Assembly: GCF_905171765.1 (NCBI RefSeq)
Contig: NC_053391.1
Coordinates: 108,474,644 to 108,538,643, forward strand
Reading direction: 5' to 3'
From: Bufo bufo
Lineage: Eukaryota; Chordata; Amphibia; Anura; Bufonidae
DNA: 64,000 nucleotides
Shown: piece by piece, positions 53,213 to 63,477 of the stretch
Numbering within the stretch: the first letter of the stretch is position 1
Layout: each line of letters starts with the position of its first letter
Notes under the pieces: model-generated
Seen by the model: only the letters and a program-made list of their open reading frames with translations
Database searches by the model: none
Told to the model about the DNA's origin: nothing
Made by a program: the position numbers and the translations under genes

Positions 53213-54143
53213 TATCAGATATTGGGGAAATATCCTACCGATATGCGGCTGCTCCTATCCTAGCACTCCGCTGCCCCTCTGACTGGTTCTTGTGGGCAAC
53301 CCTGACGTTTTCTGGCCTACAATGGTGTCTTGCTCTGTTGTCTTATTCTCTATTCCGGAATTTCACAATAAAGAGAGAATACTCTGTTGCAAATGAATAA
53401 AGCTCCTGTAAGCCATGTATTTCTGAAGATAACATAAATCCCACTAGATGGCGCAGGTCACTTACCAGAAATGTTCCTCGATCGTTCAGTAGAAAGAATT
53501 TCTGAAAAGTTGTCGGAGACCACAATTTTGTTCTGGAAAGATATGCTTATTAACATTTAAAGAGAGAGCTGAACTAAGCCTGGAGAGGACTGGGAAAGGA
53601 ATATAGTGTAAGTGTACAGCACAACTCAAATCCACACTTTACATAGTGGGTGTTAAACGGCCAGTGTATATGATGTGCATCCTGGCACGTACCTGTCTGT
53701 CTGCAGCACTTAGAAACCTCAGCCCAGAATGTCATGACCAGGTGCATCATGGCTGCTAATACAAGACACAGTACAGAACCATATTGGTGGCCGCATTGCA
53801 GAGGAGTAGCTAGGCTTTACTTTACCCAGGGCAGTGACTGAGCTAGTACCCCCTACTATGCACCAGACCCAGTGGCTATTGCGCCAGCTGCTTTTTTCCT
53901 TAAAGGGAACCTTACAGCTCATATAATCACTAACTGTGAGGACGTTAAAAATAAAACAAAAAAACATTTATTGATATAAAGAAACAAAATATAAATATGG
54001 AGGAGGCTGAAACCCAGGTGGCCAGGTATGGTATCTCAGGCAGAATAGTCTACTGACTGGGGAATAAGTTAGGATATAGTGATTGCACGAGACGTTCAAT
54101 AATTCAGTGACGTCCGTGCGTATATACCCAACCTATATGTATA
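53213..54143. other. Unassigned intergenic sequence
   Basis: No gene or clear repeat identified. 53960-54143 may belong to the hammerhead-bearing repeat interrupted by the Tc1 at 54144. Confidence 0.4.
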
Positions 54144-55703
54144 CAGGGAGTGCAGAATTATTAGGCAAGTTGAATTTTTGAGTATTAATTTTATTATTGA
54201 ACAACAACCATGTTCTCAATGAACCCAAAAAACTCATTAATATCAAAGCTGAATATTTTTGGAAGTAGTTTTTAGTTTGTTTTTAGTTTTAGCTATTTTA
54301 GGGGGATATCTGTGTGTGCAGGTGACTATTAATGTGCATAATTATTAGGCAACTTAACAAAAAACAAATATATACCCATTTCAATTATTTATTTTTACCA
54401 GTGAAACCAATATAACATCTCAACATTCACAAATATACATTTCTGACATTCAAAAACAAAACAAAAACAAATCAGTGACCAATATAGCCACCTTTCTTTG
54501 CATGGACACTCAAAAGCCTGCCATCCATGGATTCTGTCAGTGTTTTGATCTGTTCACCATCAACATTGCGTGCAGCAGCAACCACAGCCTCCCAGACACT
54601 GTTCAGAGAGGTGTACTGTTTTCCCTCCTTGTAAATCTCACATTTGATGATGGACCACAGGTTCTCAATGGGGTTCAGATCAGGTGAACAAGGAGGCCAT
54701 GTCATTAGATTTTCTTCTTTTATACCCTTTCTTGCCAGCCACGCTGTGGAGTACTTGGACGCGTGTGATGGAGCATTGTCCTGCATGAAAATCATGTTTT
54801 TCTTGAAGGATGCAGACTTCTTCCTGTACCACTGCTTGAAGAAGGTGTCTTCCAGAAACTGGCAGTAGGACTTGGAGTTGAGCTTGACTCCATCCTCAAC
54901 CCGAAAAGGCCCCACAAGCTCATCTTTGATGATACCAGCCCAAACCAGTACTCCACCTCCACCTTGCTGGCGTCTGAGTCAGACTGGAGCTCTCTGCCCT
55001 TTACCAATCCAGCCACGGGCCCATCCATCTGGCCCATCAAGACTCACTCTCATTTCATCAGTCCATAAAACCTTAGAAAAATCAGTCTTGAGATATTTCT
55101 TGGCCCAGTCTTGACGTTTCAGCTTGTGTGTCTTGTTCAGTGGTGGTCTTCTTTCAGCCTTTACCTTGGCCATGTCTCTGAGTATTGCACACCTTGTGCT
55201 TTTGGGCACTCCAGTGATGTTGCAGCTCTGAAATATGGCCAAACTGGTGGCAAGTGGCATCTTGGCAGCTGCACGCTTGACTTTTCTCAGTTCATGGGCA
55301 GTTATTTTGCGCCTTGGTTTTTCCACACGCTTCTTGCGACCCTGTTGACTATTTTGAATGAAACGCTTGATTGTTCGATGATCACGCTTCAGAAGCTTTG
55401 CAATTTTAAGAGTGCTGCATCCCTCTGCAAGATATCTCACTATTTTTGACTTTTCTGAGCCTGTCAAGTCCTTTTTTTGACCCATTTTGCCAAAGGAAAG
55501 GAAGTTGCCTAATAATTATGCACATCTAATATAGGGTGTTGATGTCATTAGACCACACCCCTTCTCATTACAGAGATGCACATCACCTAATATGCTTAAT
55601 TGGTAGTAGGCTTTCGAGCCTATACAGCTTGGAGTAAGACAACATGCATAAAGAGGATGATGTGGTCAAAATACTCATTTGCCTAATAATTCTGCACGCA
55701 GTG
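54144..55703 (-). mobile_element. Tc1-like transposon (GTGCAGAATTATTAGGCAA ends)
   Basis: CAGGGAGTGCAGAATTATTA begins at 54144 and its mirrored TAATAATTCTGCACGCAGTG ends at 55703, each flanked by TA (54142-54143, 55704-55705). The 1560-bp length is typical of Tc1 elements. The transposase is on the minus strand. Confidence 0.92.
54472..55485 (-). pseudogene. Tc1-like transposase, one in-frame stop
   Basis: A 338-codon frame starts MGQKKDLTGSEKSKIVRYLA with paired helix-turn-helix signals (STLKIAKLLKRDHRTIKRFI; GVPKSTRCAILRDM). Catalytic residues follow: Asp in VLWTDEMRVSLD, Asp in FMQDNAPSHASK, Glu in SPDLNPIENLW. A TGA at 54979-54981 (codon 169) is the only interruption; the frame continues with LRRQQGGGGVLVWAGII and ends HAKKGGYIGH. 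CGA to TGA by CpG decay is a likely cause. The open segments on either side are one gene, not two. Confidence 0.92.
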
Positions 55704-55779
55704 TATATCTCCAGTTGTAATCAATGAAAAAGACAGTGTTGCTATCATAATAGACCCCACGTGTCCAAACCGGACAGAA

Positions 55780-56281
55780 TCAATGCCGGTAGCTCGTGAT
55801 ATGATATCCGATTGCAATGCTATGTGGACCACCTGTGGCCACTGTGGCACAAACCCTCTATGGTATGAGCAAATTAGGGCAAATTGTCAGGTAGTTCCTG
55901 GCCACACAAGCGCCGATGCCACTGCTTCACCATCCGAGGCAGTTGGCTCTTTATGTTTGTCTGTCCTTTAGCTACCGTATACCCCGCTCCTGATGAGCCT
56001 TGTCTTTTGGCGAAATACGTTGAGCATGGGGGTTAGGGAGGGATAACAATATGTAACTGCAAGGAAACAGCCCTTGGTTGATCCTCTATAGGTAGAGGAC
56101 TGGGGATTAGTTTATAGACTGGGGATATAGTGGTGGACCCTAAAGTCCACCTCCCAGCACTAAGCTCAGGATTTAGCTGACAGTTTTCCCTAATTTGCTC
56201 ATACCGTAGAGAGTTTGTGCCACAGTAGACACAGGTGGTACACATAGCATTGTGATCGGATATCATATTGCGAGCTACCAA
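55780..56281. repeat. Inverted repeat pair enclosing a hammerhead motif
   Basis: GGTAGCTCGTGATATGATAT, CCGATTGCAATGCTATGTGG, CCACCTGTGGCCACTGTGGC and TATGAGCAAATTAGGG at 55787-55880 reappear inverted at about 56187-56281 with about 80-85% identity. Between them lies the hammerhead motif at 55981. PLE terminal repeats are often arranged head-to-head, so this may be a PLE end pair that lost its coding region. The Tc1 at 54144 inserted 80 bp to the left. Confidence 0.65.
55981..56032 (+). ncRNA. Hammerhead ribozyme motif (HHR-2)
   Basis: Stem I is GCTC (55986-55989) with GAGC (56022-56025), extended by CCCC (55982-55985) and GGGG (56028-56031) across an AT bulge. The core CTGATGA is at 55990-55996. 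Stem II is GCC (55997-55999) with GGC (56009-56011) around TTGTCTTTT. GAAA is at 56012-56015. Minimal stem III precedes the cleavage triplet GTT (56019-56021). Every invariant base of the hammerhead consensus is present, including the G-C pair closing stem II. GTT is an allowed though slower cleavage site. The tiny stem III is as described for PLE hammerheads. Confidence 0.78.
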
Positions 56282-56413
56282 ATTCCAAATGGGGTTATTT
56301 GGAAAAAAAACGCAATTCCTCCACCGTTTTATGGGTTTTGTACCTACAGCATTCCTTCTGTGGCAAAATTAAACTGTGCCCTTCATTCTATGGGTCAGTA
56401 CGATTGCAACGAT

Positions 56414-56418
<5 letters not shown>

Positions 56419-56453
<35 letters not shown>
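56419..56453. repeat. (TA)n microsatellite
   Basis: About 17 uninterrupted TA units following an ACACACACA run. Simple repeat. Confidence 0.95.
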
Positions 56454-56457
<4 letters not shown>

Positions 56458-56612
56458 AATTTATTTTTACATCTCCTTATTCTGACCCCCTTTTGCAGGA
56501 CGATCTGTATTTTCTATTGATACCATTTTGGAGTGTGTGTGACTTTTTATTCACTTTTTTTGTCCCTGAAGCTTTTTACATTTCCATGTCATTATCTATA
56601 TTTTTTAATATA

Positions 56613-58169
56613 CAGTTGTGGCCAAAAGTTTTGAGAATGACACAAATATTAGTTTTCACAAAGTTTGCTGCTAAACTGCTTTTAGATCTTTGTTTCAGTT
56701 GTTTCTGTGATGTAGTGAAATATAATTACACGCACTTCATACGTTTCAAAGGCTTTTATCGACAATTACATGACATTTATGCAAAGAGTCAGTGTTTGTA
56801 GTGTTGGCCCTTCTTTTTCAGGACCTCTGCAATTTGACTGGGCATGCTCTCAATCAACTTCTGGGCCAATTCCTGACTGATAGCAACCCATTCTTTCATA
56901 ATCACTTCTTGGAGTTTGTCAGAATTAGTGGGTTTTTGTTTGTCCACCCGCCTCTTGAGGATTGACCACAAGTTCTCAATGGGATTAAGATCTGGGGAGT
57001 TTCCAGGCCATGGACCAAAAATGTCAACGTTTTGGTCCCCGAGCCACTTAGTTATCACTTTTGTCTTATGGCACGGTGCTCCATCATGCTGGAAAATGCA
57101 TTGTTCTTTACCAAACTGTTGTTGGATTGTTGGAAGAAGTTGCTTTTGGAGGGTGTTTTGGTACCATTCTTTATTCATGGCTGTGTTTTTGGGCAAAATT
57201 GTGAGTGAGCCCACTCCCTTGGATGAGAAGCAACCCCACACATGAATGGTCTCAGGATGCTTTACTGTTCGCATGACACAGGACTGATGGTAGCGCTCAC
57301 CTTTTCTTCTCCGGACAAGCCTTTTTCCAGATGCCCCAAACAATCCGAAAGAGGCTTCATCGGAGAATATGACTTTGCCCCAGTCCTCAGCAGTCCATTC
57401 ACCATACTTTCTGCAGAAGATCAATCTGTCCCTGATGTTTTTTTTGGAGAGAAGTGGCTTCTTTGCTGCCCTTCTTGACACCAGGCCATCTTCCAAAAGT
57501 CTTCGCCTCACTGTGCGTGCAGATGCGCTCACACCTGCCTGCTGCCATTCCTGAGCAAGCTCTGCACTGGTGGCACTCCGATCCCGCAGCTGAATCCTCT
57601 TTAGGAGACGATCCTGGCGCTTGCTGGACTTTCTTGGACGCCCTGAAGCCTTCGTAACAAGAATTGAACCTCTTTCCTTGAAGTTCTTGATGATCCTATA
57701 AATTGTTGATTGAGGTGCAATCTTAGTAGCCACAATATCCTTGCCTGTGAAGCCATTTTTATGCAACGCAATGATGGCTGCATGCGTTTCTTTGCAGGTT
57801 ACCATGGTTAACAATGGAAGAACAATGATTTCAAGCATCACCCTCCTTTTAACATGTCAAGTCTGCCATTTTAACCCAATCAGCCTGACATAATGATCTC
57901 CAGCCTTGTGCTCGTCAACATTCTCACCTGAGTTAACAAGACGATTACTGAAATGATCTCAGCAGGTCCTTTAATGACAGCAATGAAATGCAGTGGAAAG
58001 TTTTTTTTGGGATTAAGTTCATTTTCATGGCAAAGAAGGACTATGCAATTCATCTGATCACTCTTCATAACATTCTGGAGTATATTCAAATTGCTATTAT
58101 AAAAACTTAAGCAGCAACTTTTCCAATTTCCAATATTTATCTAATTCTCAAAACTTTTGGCCACGACTG
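56613..58169 (-). mobile_element. Tc1-like transposon with intact gene
   Basis: CAGTTGTGGCCAAAAGTTTT begins at 56613 and the mirrored AAAACTTTTGGCCACGACTG ends at 58169, each flanked by TA (56611-56612, 58170-58171). The outer 20 bp of the ends differ at one position. Length is 1557 bp. The transposase reads on the minus strand without interruption. Confidence 0.94.
56789..57841 (-). CDS. Tc1-like transposase, intact DD34E type
   Basis: An uninterrupted 350-codon frame; the second Met (MVTCKETHAAIIALHKNGFT, start 57805) gives 338 residues and is the likelier start. The N-terminal half has two helix-turn-helix units (GFTGKDIVATKIAPQSTIYR; ATSAELAQEWQQAGVSASAR) with a GRPRKSS linker (GRPR motif). 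Catalytic Asp lies in VIFSDEASFGLFG, the second Asp in IFQHDGAPCHKT and Glu in SPDLNPIENLWSIL, with the expected 34-residue spacing of the DD34E Tc1 group. The C-terminus ends LKKKGQHYKH. With intact ends and TA duplication the element has everything normally required for cut-and-paste transposition. Confidence 0.95.
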   Translation of the reverse strand: MMLEIIVLPLLTMVTCKETHAAIIALHKNGFTGKDIVATKIAPQSTIYRIIKNFKERGSILVTKASGRPRKSSKRQDRLLKRIQLRDRSATSAELAQEWQQAGVSASARTVRRRLLEDGLVSRRAAKKPLLSKKNIRDRLIFCRKYGEWTAEDWGKVIFSDEASFGLFGASGKRLVRRRKGERYHQSCVMRTVKHPETIHVWGCFSSKGVGSLTILPKNTAMNKEWYQNTLQKQLLPTIQQQFGKEQCIFQHDGAPCHKTKVITKWLGDQNVDIFGPWPGNSPDLNPIENLWSILKRRVDKQKPTNSDKLQEVIMKEWVAISQELAQKLIESMPSQIAEVLKKKGQHYKH

Positions 58170-58490
58170 TAGATAATGTTCCTGTATAGCGCCACCTGCT
58201 GTTTGCACTTTTTCTAAATTCTCTGTTCAGCTCACTGAGGTTGACATACATGCTCAGTTCCGTCCTTCAACTGCCAACAGCTGCAGCAGAAAGGACAAAC
58301 CCCCTGGAGAAAGTGCACGCTCCCTGAGCTGCCAGCTGTAAAAAAAAATCTAGTAGAGCAATGAATGGGGCGATCCCTGGATCCATAAGAAGTACAGCGC
58401 TTGTTCTAAGTTTGTTAGAAAGAGACTGTTGTGTACTATATGAAGTCTATTTTTTTTTGTTTGTTTTTTTACTGTAAGCATAATAGGATG
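58170..58490. other. Unassigned sequence between Tc1 and DIRS
   Basis: It begins with TATAGCGCCACCTGCTGTTT, a motif common in dispersed frog repeats. No ORF of note and no further feature seen. Confidence 0.4.
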
Positions 58491-59136
58491 ACAATTGTTG
58501 GATTTTACTAGTTTATGACGTAAAGTCATGATTTTATGAAAGTCACGGAGGCGAGTATTGCTTAATCTCTCTTTACTGACAGCCACAGCAGCAAAGAAAA
58601 AATGAAACCACATTAACATATTGCCATAGCAACCGTACCCTCCCACCTTAGTCCCCTATATAATGTCCAGCAGTCCATAGTACTTCCTCTTTCTTGGCGA
58701 ATGCCACTCCTACCAGACCGGACATCGGACACTCTAAACTGAACCGCATGAAACTGGAACCATCCGAACTTGAAACACCCCGAAAGGGATAACAACAGAG
58801 CCGTCTTCCAGAACATCTGGCAAAAGAGAGGGTACTCCTCTGAACTTGCAACCTCTGAACTGGAACAGGAAGAAGCTACTCCACAGGAACAAACGAGAAT
58901 GACTCATCAGCGAAATCAACAAAATGCATGAAAGGAAACGTTCCATCCGTATGACACGTGCAAACACGACAAACCATCAAGAATCCACAATAATACAGAT
59001 TAGCACAAATGAAACTATACATCATAACAAGCAATAACCCCAGGGAGGTAAAAAATAAAGGGTGGACAATACTCTCCTCCGTGTCTTTCATAAAATCATG
59101 ACTTTACGTCATAAACTAGTAAAATCCAACAATTTT
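58491..59136. repeat. DIRS terminal inverted repeats
   Basis: TGTTGGATTTTACTAGTTTA then TGACGTAAAGTCATGATTTT (58496-58535) is repeated exactly in reverse complement at about 59092-59131. The match continues through ATGAAAG(T/A)CACGGAGG and GAGTATTG, giving about 69-bp arms (58491-58559 and 59068-59136) around 0.5 kb. This fits the terminal repeat and internal complementary region used in DIRS circular replication. Confidence 0.75.
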
Positions 59137-59167
59137 ATTTCAAGACACGGAGGCTCCTTTTGCAAGT

Positions 59168-59790
59168 TTAAAGCGGTAAAATAACCGAAGAAAAAGCATG
59201 CAGAGAAGGGCGAAAGTAGAATTCTTTAAAAGTCGAAGCCCGAGACCAGTCGGCAATCTTCATGATGTCCTCCAAACGAGCTCCAGACACCAACATGGAA
59301 GTGGAGGCAGCACTCCTAGTAGAGTGGGCCGTGAACACAGAGGTGTTCACACCCGCTAAAGACATACTTCATTTAACTCAACGCGCTAGAGTAGGAGTGG
59401 AAAGCGGGGCAAACGGTCGTCGATACGAGAGAAACAACTGAGGGTTCCCAGCAGATCTATGCACGGAGGTCCTAGCCTCATATTCCTGGAGACAAGCGAC
59501 CGGGCAAAGGCTCGGAACAGCCGGAAAACTGGGATAAGAGACTGATTGAATATGAGTCTTGGTCCGGCGGGAGATATTGAAAGTTACTCCGTCTAGAGAA
59601 AATGACCTGGCATCAAAATCTAAAGCCCTGACGTCAGAAACTCTTTTGCAAGATATAAGGCAAAAGAGGGTAACCAGTTTGGCCGAAAGCTGACGTAGGG
59701 AAAGTTGAGAGTTAGATGGCCACGTTGTGAAAAGATCAAAGACCAAAGAGACGTCCCAGGTGGAAGAAAAACGCGGCCAAGGGGGTCGCG
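59168..59790 (-). pseudogene. DIRS tyrosine recombinase, two in-frame stops
   Basis: The minus-strand frame includes LVTLFCLISCKRVSDVRALD (first catalytic Arg box), FNISRRTKTH, then CPVACLQEYEARTS. After two nearby TGA codons (59378-59380, 59369-59371) it continues in frame as SMSLAGVNTSVFTAHSTRSA (HxxR box) and ends with ASTFKEFYFRP, where Tyr is the nucleophile position. The stops fall where the family has Trp, so TGG to TGA changes are likely. The expected region between the RNase H and recombinase looks partly deleted near 59790. Confidence 0.85.
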
Positions 59791-59799
59791 ACATACGAG

Positions 59800-61547
59800 C
59801 CTCCTTCTCCGGATCCGGTCGCCAACTGAAAAAACGCGGTAACTGAGCGTTCAACCGAGAGGCAAACAGGTCGATATATAGAATGTACCCCAGAGGGAGG
59901 AGATGTCTGAGAACACCAGCCCGTCTAATTTCCAATCGCTGCCATCCCTGAGGTATCGAGAGTTCCAGTCCGCCTGGACATTCTGCAGACCAGGCAGATA
60001 TTCCGCCACCACCGTAACCTCCTGGTTGAGACAGAAAGACCAGAACTCCTTGGCCAAGTGAGACAACATGCACGAATGGGTACCTCCCATGGAATTGACA
60101 TATCGGACAGCAGACACGTTGTCCATACAAAGGCGAATGCAGGCACTGGCGACGTTCTTGGCAAAACTGCGGATGGCAAAGGATCCGGCTAACAGTTCCA
60201 GGGCGTTGATATGGAGAGAAGCTTCCTCCTGAGACCAACGTCCCCCGGTGGAGACTCAGTCGCAGTGGGACCCCCACCCGAGCAGACTGGCGTCCGAGTC
60301 GATCGTGAAGTCCGGACGTGGACCGCAAATCGCCTTCCCATTCCAAGCTTGAAGGTTCAAGATCCACCAACGCAACTCGTCCCGAGTTTCCGCATCCAGC
60401 GAGATCATATCCGCGTATGAGGCACCGGTCTGAAGGTGTGCATGCTTCAGGCGCTGAAGGGCTCGGTAATGGAGAGGGGCCGGAAACACAGCTTGAATTG
60501 AGGAGTCCTATGATCCTTGCCAGATGGCGCAGTGTGATCCGAGGGGTAACCAACGTCCTGCGTAGTTCCTTGCGGATGGACCTAAGTTTCGACTGGGGAA
60601 GGCTGAGAGTCTCTGAGACGAAATCCACTGAGAAACCGAGGAACTCCATAACTCTGGAGGGGGTTAACGAAGACTTCTCGTAGTTGATGAGGAAGCCTAA
60701 TCGGGATAGAAGATCCATCGTTACCTGTAACTGTGAGAGAAGGATCCTGCGCCAGTAAGAGTATGTCGTCTAGGTAGATGATTAACCTGATCCCGCGACT
60801 GCGGAGCCAAGCCACCACCGGGTGCATGAGCTTGGTGAAGCACCAAGGGGCCGACGACAGGCCGAAGGGAAGGCAAGAGAAACGCCACATTTGTTCCTTC
60901 CAAAGAAAACTGAGAAGGTCCCTGGAAGGAACAGCGACCGGTACGGTGAGATAGGCATCTTTCAGATCCAATTTCACCATCCAATCTCCCTGGAGGAGAA
61001 GGTCCCTGAGGAGGTGAATACCCTCCATCTTGAAGTGCCTGTAGCGCACAAATCTGTTTAGAGGTTTGAGATTTATGACTGGGCGCATCTGCCCTCCTTT
61101 CTTCCGCACGAGGAAAATACTGCTGAGTAGGCCCTCTGAGGGACACGAGACCAGCTCGATGGCGCTCTTGTGAAGTAGTTCTGTTAGCTCTTTGTCTATG
61201 GCCCGAGACGCGGCCCCGGAGGATGGGATAGGAGGGGGAAACGGAATATGATGTGGGTACTGCACCAGATCTATCTGGAATCCCCGTATTGTGGATAGAA
61301 CCCAACCGTCTGACGTGATTGACTCCCATACATGAGAAAAATGTTGGAGTCTGCCCCCTACACAAACTGGTGAAAAAGGAAAACGAGGGACACTTACTAA
61401 GGGGACGACGGAATCCGGAACCTCCTCTGAAAGGCCTGCGGCTAGGTGCGCCTCGGGACGGAAAGAAGCCTTGCGATTGCCTGGTGTCCTGGAATGAGGA
61501 TCGCTGAGTGAAGGGTCTCTGACCGTAGGAGCCTCTGCCCGTACCAT
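59800..61547 (-). pseudogene. DIRS reverse transcriptase/RNase H, frameshifted
   Basis: RT motifs in one frame: SSIFLVRKKGGQMRPVINLK, then GDWMVKLDLKDAYLTVPV (catalytic Asp), FSCLPFGLSSAPWCFTKLM and IIYLDDILLLAQD (catalytic YLDD, about 60772-60783). Near 60740 the frame shifts to MDLLSRLGFLINYEKSSLTP. RNase H pieces lie in further frames: FTIDSDASLLGWGSHCD (about 60260-60310) and MDNVSAVRYVNSMGG (about 60080-60126), then ADWNSRYLRDGSDW. At least three frame changes make it inactive. Domain identity is clear from the motif series. Confidence 0.88.
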
Positions 61548-61835
61548 GGGCGTGAAATGCAGAGCGGCCGGCTGAACGGCCCCTGTAACCGCCGGCTCTC
61601 GAGGAAAAACGGCCCTGGAACAACCTCTTCATGGACGACTATGCCTTGTCCAGAGCAGTAAAGGCACCAACGAACTTGCCCATGTCCTTAATAAAGGACT
61701 CTCCAAACAGGAGACCCTGTGCCTCTCTCCCGGCCTCAGTGAGAGCTAGATTCACTAACTTTGGCTCTATTTTGAACAGAATAGCTTTGCGCCGTTCAAT
61801 TGACAGGGAACTATTCACATTGTCCGCTATACATA

Positions 61836-63477
61836 CAGTCAGGTCCATAAATATTGGGACATCGACACAATTCTAACATTTTTGGATTTATATAACACCA
61901 CAATGGATTTGAAATGAAACAAACAAGATGTGCTTTAACTGCTGACTGTCAGCTTTAATTTGAGGGTATTTACATCCAAATCAGGTGAACGGTGTAGGAA
62001 TTACGACAGTTTGCATATGTGCCTCCCACTTGTTAAGGAACCAAAAGTAATGGGACAATTGGCTTCTCAGCTGTTACATGGCCAGGTGTGTGTTATTCCC
62101 TCATTTTCCCAATTACAATGAGCAGATAAAAGGTCCAGAGTTCATTTCAAGTGTGCTATTTGCATTTGGAATCTGTTGCTGTCAACTCTCAAGATGAGAT
62201 CCAAAGAGCTGTCACTAGCAGTGAAGCAAGCCATCATTAGGCTGAAAAAACAAAACAAACCCATCAGAGAGATAGCAAAAACATTAGGCGTGGCCAAAAC
62301 AACTGTTTGGAACATTCTTAAAAAGAAGGAACAAACCGGTGAGCTCAGCAACACCAAAAGACCCTGAAGACAATGGAAAACAACTGTGGTGGATGACTGA
62401 AGAATTATTTCCCTAGTGAAGAAAACACCCTTCACAACAGTTAGCCAGATCAAGAACACTCTCCAGGAGGTAGGTGTATGTGTGTCAAAGTCAACAATCA
62501 AGAGAATACTTCACCAGAAGGAATACAGAGGGTTCACCACAAGATGTAAACCATTGGTGAGCCTCAAAAACAGTAAGGCCAGATTAGAGATTGCCAAACG
62601 ACATAAAAAAAGCCTTAACAGTTCTGTAACAACATCCTATGGACAGATGAAACCAAGATAAACTTGTACCAGAGTGATGGGAAGTATGGAGAAGGAAAGG
62701 AACTGTTCATGATCCTAAGCATACCACCTCATCAGTGAAGCATGGTGGTGGTAGTGTCGTGGCGTGGGCATGTATGGCTACCAATGGTACTGGTTCTCTT
62801 GTATTTATTGATGATGTGACTGCTGACAAAAGCAGCAGGATGAATTCTGAAGTGTTTCGAGCAATATTATCTGCTCATATTCAGCCAAATGCTTGAGAAC
62901 TCATTGCATGAGGCTTCACAGTGCAGATGGACAATGACCCAAAGCATACTGCAAAAGCAACCAAAGAGTTTTTTAAGGGAAAGAAGAGGAATGTTATGCA
63001 ATGGCCAAGTCAATCACCTGACCTGAATCCGATTGATCATGCATTTCACTTGCTGAAGACAAAACTGAAGGGTAAATGCTCCAAGAACAAGCAGGAACTG
63101 AAGACAGTTGCAGTAGAGGCCTGGCAGAGCATCACCAGGGATGAAACATAGCCTCTGGTGATGTCTATGCGTTCCAAACTTCAGGCTGTAATTGACTGCA
63201 AAGGATTTGCAACCAAGTATTAAAAAGTGAAAATTTTATTTATGATTAATTATTATGTCCCATTACTTTTGCTTCCTTAACAAGTGGGAAGCACATATGC
63301 AAACTGTTGTAATTCCTACACCATTCACCTGATTTGGATGTAAATACCCTCAAATTAGAGCTGACAGTCTGCAGTTAAAGCACATATTGTTCATTTCATT
63401 TCAAATCCATTGTGGTGGTGTATAGAGCCAAAAATGTTAGAATTGTGTCGATGTCCCAATATTTATGGACCTGACTG
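61836..63477 (+). mobile_element. Tc1-like transposon inserted in DIRS gag
   Basis: CAGTCAGGTCCATAAATATT starts at 61836 and its mirrored AATATTTATGGACCTGACTG ends at 63477, with TA at 61834-61835 and 63478-63479. Inverted ends extend over 200 bp (e.g. CAATGGATTTGAAATGAA, AAACTGTTGTAATTCCTACA / TAGGAATTACGACAGTTT). Length is 1642 bp. The transposase is on the plus strand and broken. Confidence 0.94.
62176..63190 (+). pseudogene. Tc1-like transposase, several stops
   Basis: The N-terminus MRSKELSLAVKQAIIRLKKQ and NKPIREIAKTLGVAKTTVWN gives a helix-turn-helix. A stop follows KRP at 62365. The frame resumes VKKTPFTTVSQIKNTLQEVG and ends QMKPR at 62661. The first-Asp region is degraded (about 62640-62680). 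FTVQMDNDPKHTAKATKEFF holds the second Asp and SPDLNPIDHAFHLL has Asp in the last catalytic position, so the triad reads DDD rather than DDE. Multiple stops and shifts: inactive. Confidence 0.88.

Noticed and set aside
54472..55040. Two separate genes or a frameshift in the 54.1-kb Tc1 transposase
   Set aside because: Reading across 54979 shows that the frame is unchanged. There is a single TGA, so it is one broken gene, not two genes or a frameshift.
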